DNA of 64,000 nt from Enterobacteriaceae bacterium ESL0689 (GTDB lineage: Bacteria > Pseudomonadota > Gammaproteobacteria > Enterobacterales > Enterobacteriaceae), in contig JAQTIF010000001.1 in the NCBI GenBank assembly GCA_029433525.1, positions 806,001-870,000 of the forward strand, in the 5' to 3' direction. The notes beneath the pieces are model-generated. The model was given only the letters and a program-made list of their open reading frames with translations. It made no database searches and was not told the DNA's origin. Shown one piece after another: positions 57,571 through 64,000 of this stretch; position 1 is the stretch's first letter; each line of letters opens with the position of its first letter. The position numbers and the translations under genes are program-made.

Positions 57571-57595
57571 GGCTGGCTGCTGCCAGCCTTATTTC
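57571..57595 (+). terminator. talB terminator-like hairpin
   Basis: GGCTGGC (57571-57577) pairs with GCCAGCC (57582-57588) around TGCT, followed by TTATTTC. It begins 12 bases after the talB stop. Confidence 0.65.
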
Positions 57596-57643
57596 ACGCA
57601 TCTGTGATGCCGTAAGGGGGCTCGCGTAGCGCTATGCTCTCAC

Positions 57644-58465
57644 TTAGAATCCACGCTGTGCTTTAATCAGCTCCCAGGCGCTCTGAATTTCCTGCGCTTT
57701 CTGTTTCGCCATCTCCATCATTTCAGGCGGTAAACCTTTTGCCACCAGTTTGTCCGGGTGATGTTCACTCATCAGTTTCAGATAGGCGCGTTTCACTGTC
57801 GTGGCATTATCGGTTGGTTTGACCCCCAGCACATGGCAGGCATCCTTCAGCGTTGGCCCCTGCGGTGGCTGCTGTCGGCCGCTGTGGCCACCATACTGGT
57901 GGAATGTCTGTTGTTGCCAGCCAGTAAACTGGCGACTGCTCTGAACCATATGCAGAAACCGTCCAAAACTGGCATAGGAGATCCCCAGCTCATCAGCAAT
58001 GATAAACAGCACCTTGCGTTCATTCGGATGCAACTCACCGTCAGCAAAAGCAGCCTGTAACTGAATTTCCAGAAACATGCGAATCAAATCGTTACGGCCA
58101 AAGCAAACCTTACGCAGTAGTCGCATTTTTTCCCGCAAAGGATAATCCTCGGCTTTGCCAGCGCTAAACGCCTGCTGCGCCGCGATACGTGACTCACCAT
58201 GCAGATTCATGCGATCCATCAGCGTACTGGCGACATGAATATCGGTTTCGGTCACCCGACCTTTCGATTTCGTCAGGTGTCCCATGATCTCAAATGTCGT
58301 TGTGAAGAATAACGTTTGTCGTGTTTGCTGATTAGCAAACACATGCCGCTGGCCATAAGCTCGATCCAGAAGATGGCCAACACAAAGTCCTGCTATAATT
58401 CCCCAGAAACCCATTCCTGCCATGATCGCCAGCACCACGCCCGTTAATTTTCCCCAATACTGCAT
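57644..58465 (-). CDS. djlA: Membrane-anchored DnaK co-chaperone DjlA
   Basis: Encodes 273 residues (E. coli 271). DjlA is a type III inner-membrane protein whose cytoplasmic J domain stimulates DnaK. The N-terminal TM segment ([20 protein letters not shown]) is followed by a TerB-like helical domain. The C-terminal J domain begins [20 protein letters not shown] and has the HPD triad in [13 protein letters not shown] Gln/His-rich linker ([20 protein letters not shown]) precedes it. It is divergent from lptD, as in E. coli. Confidence 0.96.
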   Translation of the reverse strand: MQYWGKLTGVVLAIMAGMGFWGIIAGLCVGHLLDRAYGQRHVFANQQTRQTLFFTTTFEIMGHLTKSKGRVTETDIHVASTLMDRMNLHGESRIAAQQAFSAGKAEDYPLREKMRLLRKVCFGRNDLIRMFLEIQLQAAFADGELHPNERKVLFIIADELGISYASFGRFLHMVQSSRQFTGWQQQTFHQYGGHSGRQQPPQGPTLKDACHVLGVKPTDNATTVKRAYLKLMSEHHPDKLVAKGLPPEMMEMAKQKAQEIQSAWELIKAQRGF

Positions 58466-58709
58466 AAACTCCCCGGTTTTTCTATAAGCCGCTACGATAA
58501 TATCTCATTGTTGGTTATAAAGCGCTGACACTTCCGTCAATTGTGGGACATAGCCTGTAATTTGCTTTATGATATTCACACTCCATACCGTGCCTGATGC
58601 CCGGGAGATAAACGGCGAAGATGAACACTCGCGTGATAAAGAGTAGTAGGTCTGGCTCTGACCATGTACCCGCCGCTGCCACATGATGACGGAACCATTA
58701 ATATACCGT

Positions 58710-61049
58710 ATGAAAAAACGTATCTTTAGTCTTCTCGCTACATTGATCGCCAGCGCCTTGTATCATCAGCAGGTTTTCGCCGCCGATCTTGCTACCCAGT
58801 GTCTGTCTGCTGTTCCCAAATACCATCGTCCTCTGGTTAACGGTAAAACTAACGCACTGCCGGTCACTATCAATGCGGATCAGGCAACAGGCCAGTATCC
58901 TGATAACGCTATTTTTACAGGAACCGTTGATATTCTTCAGGGGAATAGCCGTCTGCAGGCAGATGAAGTGCAGCTACATCAACAAACTGCTGCAGGCCAG
59001 AGCACGCCGGTACGTACCGTCGATGCGCTCGGTAACGTGCATTATGACGATAATCAGGTCATTCTGAAAGGTCAGAAAGGCTGGGCAAATCTCAATACCA
59101 AAGATACTAACGTCTGGGACGGTAGTTATCAAATGGTAGGACGTCAGGGACGTGGCACGGCTGATCTCATGAAACAACGCGATGAGAGTCGCTATACTAT
59201 CCTCGAAAATGGCACATTTACTTCCTGCTTACCGGGTTCTGACACCTGGAGCATCGTCGGCAGTGAAGTCATCCATGATCGGCAAGAACAGGTTGCCGAG
59301 ATCTGGAACGCACGCTTTAAGATCGGGTCAGTGCCGGTTTTTTACAGCCCTTACCTGCAACTGCCGATCGGTGATAAACGTCGTTCCGGTTTCCTGATCC
59401 CTAATGCGAAATACAGCACCAGCAATGGATTAGAATTTTCCATTCCTTACTACTGGAATATCGCGCCAGATTTCGACGCCACGCTGACGCCCCATTACAT
59501 GGGAAAACGTGGCAACGTGATGTGGGAGAATGAGTTCCGCTATCTGACACAGGCGGGTAGCGGCTTGTTTGCGCTGGATTATCTGCCAACAGATCATACT
59601 TACGCCAAAGACAATCCGACTGAAGGCAACAGCCGCCGCTGGCTGTTTTACTGGAATCATTACGGTGTTATCGATCAGGTATGGCGTCTGAATGTCGACT
59701 ATACCAAAGTCAGTGATACCGACTACTTTAATGATTTCAGTTCGAAGTATGGTTCCAGTACCGATGGTTACGCAACGCAGAAATTCAGTGCTGGTTACGC
59801 CGATCAGAACTTTGATGTCACGGCGTCAACCAAACAATTTCAGGTTTTCAACCGTCATTCAGGAAGCTCATATGCGGCGCAACCGCAACTGGATGCCAGT
59901 TACTTCTACAACGATATGGGCCCGTTTGATAGCCATATCTATAGCCAGGTGGTCCACTTTGTTAACACCAACAATAAATGGCCATCAGCAACCCGTCTGC
60001 ATATTGAGCCGACGATCAATCTGCCGCTGTCTAATGACTGGGGTAGTATCAATACCGAAGCGAAACTCCTGACAACGCATTACCAGCAGAGCAACTATGA
60101 TGACTATAACGCGATGATGAACACGCAGTACAAGTCCTCCGTGAATCGCGTTATGCCGCAGTTCAAAGCCGATGGCAAAATGATTTTCGAGCGTGATATG
60201 CAGGCGGGATATACCCAAACCCTGGAACCGCGCATGCAATATCGGTATGTCCCATTCCGCGATCAACGCTATATCGCTGTCTATGACTCGACACTTTTAC
60301 AATCGGACTACAGCGGTCTGTTCCGTGATCGTTCCTACAGTGGTCTGGATCGCATCGCTTCGGCTAATCAGTTAACAACCGGCGTAACGTCCCGTATTTA
60401 TGATGACACCGCAATGGAACGTTTCAATATTTCTGTCGGTCAAATCTACTATTTTACTTCCTCTCGCACCGGTGATGATCATATTCACTGGGAGAAGGAT
60501 GAAACGACAGGATCGATGGTATGGGCAGGGGATACTTACTGGCGCATCGCCGATAACTGGGGATTACGTGGTGGTATTCAGTATGATACCCGTCTTGATA
60601 ATATCGCCACCGGTAACGGTATCATTGAATACCGCCAGAATGAAGATCGCATGGTGCAGTTAAACTATCGTTACGCTAGTCCGGAATATATTCAGGCCAT
60701 GCTGCCCGCTTATGCAGCATCTCCGCAATATAAAGAGGGGATTTCCCAGGCAGGTATGGTGGCCAGTTGGCCGATAGTCGATCGCTGGTCTGTCGTCGGC
60801 GCCTATTACTACGATACCCATAGCAGAAAACCGGCCGATCAAATGCTCGGTGTACAATACAACTCCTGCTGCTATGCGATTCGCATTGGCTATGAGCGGA
60901 AAATCACGGGCTGGAATAACAACAATACAAGCAAATATGATGACGCCATCGGTATCAATATCGAGCTACGCGGCTTGAGTTCCAGTTATGGTCTTGGCAC
61001 CAGAAAGATGTTGCGTTCAAATATATTACCGTACCAGAGATCGCTGTAA
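58710..61049 (+). CDS. lptD: LPS-assembly outer-membrane protein LptD
   Basis: Encodes 779 residues (E. coli 784). With LptE, LptD inserts lipopolysaccharide into the outer leaflet. The signal peptide runs to about residue 24. The periplasmic beta-jellyroll ([20 protein letters not shown]) is followed by a 26-strand beta-barrel. The disulfide cysteines are conserved: C31 in LATQC, one in FTSCLPGSD, and an adjacent pair near 720-721 in [10 protein letters not shown]. The ATG at 58710 matches E. coli; a 9-codon extension is rejected. surA follows after 54 bases. Confidence 0.97.
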   Translation: MKKRIFSLLATLIASALYHQQVFAADLATQCLSAVPKYHRPLVNGKTNALPVTINADQATGQYPDNAIFTGTVDILQGNSRLQADEVQLHQQTAAGQSTPVRTVDALGNVHYDDNQVILKGQKGWANLNTKDTNVWDGSYQMVGRQGRGTADLMKQRDESRYTILENGTFTSCLPGSDTWSIVGSEVIHDRQEQVAEIWNARFKIGSVPVFYSPYLQLPIGDKRRSGFLIPNAKYSTSNGLEFSIPYYWNIAPDFDATLTPHYMGKRGNVMWENEFRYLTQAGSGLFALDYLPTDHTYAKDNPTEGNSRRWLFYWNHYGVIDQVWRLNVDYTKVSDTDYFNDFSSKYGSSTDGYATQKFSAGYADQNFDVTASTKQFQVFNRHSGSSYAAQPQLDASYFYNDMGPFDSHIYSQVVHFVNTNNKWPSATRLHIEPTINLPLSNDWGSINTEAKLLTTHYQQSNYDDYNAMMNTQYKSSVNRVMPQFKADGKMIFERDMQAGYTQTLEPRMQYRYVPFRDQRYIAVYDSTLLQSDYSGLFRDRSYSGLDRIASANQLTTGVTSRIYDDTAMERFNISVGQIYYFTSSRTGDDHIHWEKDETTGSMVWAGDTYWRIADNWGLRGGIQYDTRLDNIATGNGIIEYRQNEDRMVQLNYRYASPEYIQAMLPAYAASPQYKEGISQAGMVASWPIVDRWSVVGAYYYDTHSRKPADQMLGVQYNSCCYAIRIGYERKITGWNNNNTSKYDDAIGINIELRGLSSSYGLGTRKMLRSNILPYQRSL

Positions 61050-61103
61050 AACAGCTACTTGATGACATAATCCGCTATGGCGGTTAATTGAAATGGAAAG
61101 AGT

Positions 61104-62393
61104 ATGAAGAACTGGAAAACGCTGCTTCTCGGTATCGCCATGATCGCGAATACCAGTTTCGCCGCCCCGCAGGTTGTCGATAAAATCGCCGCCGTTGTCA
61201 ATAATGGTGTGGTGCTGGAGAGTGATGTCGATAGCTTAATGAAGACCGTTAAGCGCAATGCTGGTCATAACCAGCAACCGCTTCCTGACGATGCCACGCT
61301 GCGCCATCAAATTCTTGAAAAACTGATTATGGATCAGATTATTTTACAGATGGGACAGAAAATGGGGCTGAAAGTCTCTGACGAGCAGGTGACCCAGGCG
61401 ATAAACGATATTGCCAGACAGAATAATATCAGCATCGATCAGATGCGTAGTCGTCTGGCCGCCGATGGAATTAACGACAATACCTATCGCAACCAGATCC
61501 GCCATGAAATGCTGATTTCCGAAGTGCGTAATAATGAAGTACGCCGTCGCATCACGATACTCCCCCAGGAAGTGGACGCGCTGGCGAAGCAAATCGCCAG
61601 CCAGAATGACGCCAGCACCGAGCTGAATCTCAGCCATATTCTGATCCCGCTGCCGGAAAATCCGACCTCCGATCAGGTCGCTGTGGCTCAGCAACAGGCG
61701 CAGGAAGTGACTGAGCAGGCACGTCATGGTGCGGATTTCGCGAAACTGGCGATCGCCTACTCCGCCGATCCCCAGGCGCTGAAAGGCGGTCAGATGGGCT
61801 GGGGACGCATCCAGGAGCTACCTGGACTGTTTGCCCAGGCGCTGAGCAGCGCGAAGAAAGGCGATATTATCGGCCCGATCCGTTCGGGTGTCGGCTTTCA
61901 TATCCTGAAAGTTAACGATATACGGGGGGAAAGCCAGAATATTTCCGTGACTGAGGTTCACGCCCGCCATATCCTGATTAAAACCTCGCCGATTATGAGT
62001 GATGCCCAGGCACAGGCAAAACTTGAGCAAATTGCCGCCGATATTAAGAGCGGAAAAACCACGTTTGCCAAAGCAGCCAAAGCGTATTCCGAAGACCCCG
62101 GCTCAGCCAACCAGGGCGGCGATTTAGGCTGGGTGCCTCCTGATATCTTCGATCCGGCATTCCGTGAAGCATTAATGCATCTTAGCAAAGGCCAGATCAG
62201 CGTACCGGTACACTCATCATTTGGCTGGCATCTGATTGAATTACTGGATAGTCGCCAGGTTGATAAAACTGACGTCGCGCAGAAAGATCGCGCCTGGCGG
62301 ATGCTGATGAATCGAAAACTCTCTGAAGAGTCGGCTATCTGGATGCAGGAACAGCGGGCTAGTGCTTATGTCAAAATACTGAGTCCTGCATGA
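61104..62393 (+). CDS. surA: Periplasmic chaperone and peptidyl-prolyl isomerase SurA
   Basis: Encodes 429 residues (E. coli 428). SurA escorts unfolded outer-membrane proteins, including LptD, to the BAM complex. The signal peptide ends near residue 20 ([20 protein letters not shown]). An N-terminal chaperone domain follows. Two parvulin-type domains begin at [20 protein letters not shown] and [20 protein letters not shown], and a C-terminal helix closes the chaperone module. The order lptD-surA-pdxA-rsmA is as in E. coli. The stop overlaps an ATG in the pdxA frame. Confidence 0.97.
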   Translation: MKNWKTLLLGIAMIANTSFAAPQVVDKIAAVVNNGVVLESDVDSLMKTVKRNAGHNQQPLPDDATLRHQILEKLIMDQIILQMGQKMGLKVSDEQVTQAINDIARQNNISIDQMRSRLAADGINDNTYRNQIRHEMLISEVRNNEVRRRITILPQEVDALAKQIASQNDASTELNLSHILIPLPENPTSDQVAVAQQQAQEVTEQARHGADFAKLAIAYSADPQALKGGQMGWGRIQELPGLFAQALSSAKKGDIIGPIRSGVGFHILKVNDIRGESQNISVTEVHARHILIKTSPIMSDAQAQAKLEQIAADIKSGKTTFAKAAKAYSEDPGSANQGGDLGWVPPDIFDPAFREALMHLSKGQISVPVHSSFGWHLIELLDSRQVDKTDVAQKDRAWRMLMNRKLSEESAIWMQEQRASAYVKILSPA

Positions 62394-62410
62394 CAGGTCA
62401 GAGGGTGTGT

Positions 62411-63391
62411 ATGAATCGTGTGGTGATCACCGCAGGCGAACCCGCAGGTATTGGCCCTGAGCTGGTCGCTCAGCTGGCGCAATATGACTGGCCTGTCGAG
62501 CTGGTGGTTTGCGCAGATGGCGCGCTGCTATCGGCGCGGGCTCAACAACTGGGGCTTCCCTTAACGTTGCGCCGCTATGATCCCTCACAGCCCGCTAGCG
62601 CACAGCGGGCCGGAACGCTTACCCTGCTGCCGATAGCACTGAATACGCCCGCTCAGGCAGGCGTACTAGATCCCCGTAATGGCCGCTATGTGACAGAAAC
62701 ACTGGCACGCGCCTGTGATGGTTGCCTGCAAGGTGAGTTTGCGGCGCTGGTTACCGGACCCGTGCATAAAGGCAACATTAATGACGCGGGGATCCCTTTC
62801 ACCGGCCATACCGAGTTCCTCGCGCAACGCGCCCATGTCAGCAAAGTGGTGATGATGCTGGCAACAGAAGAGCTGCGTGTTTCCCTGGCGACCACTCATC
62901 TGCCATTAAAAGCGGTCAGTGATGCTATTACGCCTGATTTGCTGCGTCAGGTGATCACCATTCTGGATCACGATCTGCGGCATAAATTCGGTATCAGTCG
63001 CCCCCATATCCTGGTCTGTGGCCTTAATCCGCACGCCGGGGAAGGGGGACATATCGGCACGGAAGAGAGAGATATCATCATTCCATTGCTGGAGACACTG
63101 CGCGTAGAGGGCATGCATCTGAGTGGCCCGCTCGCCGCGGATACCTTATTTCAGGCCAAATATCTCGATCAGGCTGATGCGGTGCTGGCGATGTATCACG
63201 ATCAGGGGCTTCCGGTGCTAAAATCTCAGGGATTTGGTCGCAGCGTAAATATTACGCTCGGCTTACCCTTTATTCGCACTTCCGTTGATCACGGCACCGC
63301 ACTTGAGCTGGCGGGGCAGGGAACGGCAAATGTCGGTAGTTTTATCACGGCGCTTAATCTCGCCATCAAAATGATGGTCAATAGGTCATGA
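62411..63391 (+). CDS. pdxA: 4-hydroxythreonine-4-phosphate dehydrogenase
   Basis: Encodes 326 residues from the ATG at 62411, which has GAGGGTG about 8 bases upstream (E. coli 329). An in-frame ATG at 62390 overlaps the surA stop and would give 333 residues; it has no good ribosome-binding site. PdxA oxidises 4-phosphohydroxythreonine in pyridoxal phosphate synthesis. Family motifs are [20 protein letters not shown], the metal-binding histidine regions [12 protein letters not shown] and [11 protein letters not shown], and [20 protein letters not shown]. It overlaps rsmA by 4 bases (ATGA). Confidence 0.95.
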   Translation: MNRVVITAGEPAGIGPELVAQLAQYDWPVELVVCADGALLSARAQQLGLPLTLRRYDPSQPASAQRAGTLTLLPIALNTPAQAGVLDPRNGRYVTETLARACDGCLQGEFAALVTGPVHKGNINDAGIPFTGHTEFLAQRAHVSKVVMMLATEELRVSLATTHLPLKAVSDAITPDLLRQVITILDHDLRHKFGISRPHILVCGLNPHAGEGGHIGTEERDIIIPLLETLRVEGMHLSGPLAADTLFQAKYLDQADAVLAMYHDQGLPVLKSQGFGRSVNITLGLPFIRTSVDHGTALELAGQGTANVGSFITALNLAIKMMVNRS

Positions 63392-64000
63392 GTAATCGAG
63401 TTCATCAGGGGCACTTTGCCCGTAAACGCTTTGGGCAGAACTTTCTTAACGATCCGTGGGTGATCGAAAATATTGTCGCCGCCATTCATCCGCAGAAAGG
63501 GCAGGCGATGGTCGAAATTGGCCCTGGACTGGCGGCATTAACCGAGCCAGTGGCCGAATTTCTGGATGCGCTCACCGTGATCGAACTGGATCGCGATCTG
63601 GCCGCTCGCCTGCAAACGCACCCGTTTTTAGGGCCTAAGCTGACGATTTATCAGCAAGATGCCATGACCATGAATTTCGCTGAATTGGCACAGCGTCAGG
63701 GACAGCCGCTGCGTGTATTCGGTAACCTTCCCTATAATATTTCAACGCCGCTGATGTTCCATCTGTTCAGTTACGCGGATGCGATTGCCGATATGCACTT
63801 TATGTTGCAAAAAGAGGTGGTTAATCGGCTGGTGGCAGGTCCCGGTAGCAAAGCCTATGGCCGGTTGAGCGTGATGGCGCAATATTACTGCCAGATTATT
63901 CCGGTGCTGGAGGTTCCTCCCTCCGCTTTTACGCCACCCCCCAAAGTTGATTCGGCTGTGGTGCGTCTTGTGCCCTGGCGCACTTTACCGCACCCGGTCA
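63388..64000 (+). CDS. rsmA: 16S rRNA dimethyladenosine transferase RsmA (KsgA), N-terminal part (partial)
   Basis: The frame starts at the ATG at 63388, overlapping the pdxA stop, and runs off the window after 204 codons (E. coli KsgA 273). RsmA dimethylates A1518 and A1519 of 16S rRNA and acts as a late assembly checkpoint. The N-terminus [20 protein letters not shown] is typical. SAM motif I is [14 protein letters not shown], and the catalytic motif NLPY is in [20 protein letters not shown]. It ends within the [15 protein letters not shown] segment. The missing 3' end is due only to the window edge. Confidence 0.96.
   Translation, partial: MSNRVHQGHFARKRFGQNFLNDPWVIENIVAAIHPQKGQAMVEIGPGLAALTEPVAEFLDALTVIELDRDLAARLQTHPFLGPKLTIYQQDAMTMNFAELAQRQGQPLRVFGNLPYNISTPLMFHLFSYADAIADMHFMLQKEVVNRLVAGPGSKAYGRLSVMAQYYCQIIPVLEVPPSAFTPPPKVDSAVVRLVPWRTLPHPV

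Overview
The window is chromosomal DNA from a gammaproteobacterium of the order Enterobacterales. Nearly every protein reads as a close homologue of its Escherichia coli counterpart, and most gene blocks keep E. coli order. I cannot name the genus. Some features suggest a reduced or fast-evolving, perhaps host-associated lineage. Several E. coli blocks are joined with their usual intervening genes absent (arfA, smg, gpmB/rob, yaaX/yaaJ/mog and others). The rRNA genes differ from E. coli at normally invariant positions. One ribosomal protein gene, rplO, carries an internal duplication. There is no phage, CRISPR array, transposase or obvious foreign island.

Layout. Positions 1-12,084 hold the end of the S10 operon (rplW tail to rpsQ), the complete spc operon (rplN to rpmJ) and the alpha operon (rpsM to rplQ), including secY and rpoA. 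Positions 12,151-17,712 hold yhdN-zntR, then mscL, trkA and def-fmt-rsmB on the minus strand. Positions 17,840-21,909 hold dprA, yrdD, tsaC, aroE, yrdB and yrdA. Positions 22,050-27,510 hold an rRNA operon (P1/P2 promoters, 16S, tRNA-Glu, 23S with a helix-25 intervening sequence, 5S, terminator). Positions 27,590-32,955 hold tsaD divergent from the macromolecular synthesis operon rpsU-dnaG-rpoD. Positions 33,107-38,764 hold yraQ, dolP-diaA-yraN-lpoA and rsmI. Positions 38,764-43,481 hold ettA, slt, trpR and yjjX. Positions 44,123-49,189 hold creABCD and arcA. Positions 49,837-57,559 hold lasT, the thrLABC operon, yaaA and talB. Positions 57,644-64,000 hold djlA, lptD, surA, pdxA and the start of rsmA.

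The genes are overwhelmingly housekeeping. They cover ribosome structure and maturation, initiator-Met formylation and deformylation, tRNA and rRNA modification (tsaC/tsaD for t6A, rsmA, rsmB, rsmI), replication priming and sigma-70, envelope biogenesis (secY, lptD, surA, dolP, lpoA, slt), threonine synthesis and the CreBC and ArcA regulators. Standard regulatory sites can be seen: the S8 and S4 translational operators, rrn P1/P2 with boxA, the trpR auto-operator, a cre-tag at the end of creC, and the thr leader with its attenuator.

The strongest anomaly is rplO (6,881-7,543). It encodes a 220-residue L15 instead of the usual 144, because the C-terminal domain is present twice in tandem. The repeat unit is 228 bp, in frame, and the copies are about 94% identical, with substitutions in both. 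Other points worth checking are the 23S intervening sequence, altered universally conserved 16S/23S positions, a pair of 105-bp direct repeats flanking creD, an orphan membrane-protein tail between yjjX and creA, and a decayed yjjY-like sequence upstream of arcA.
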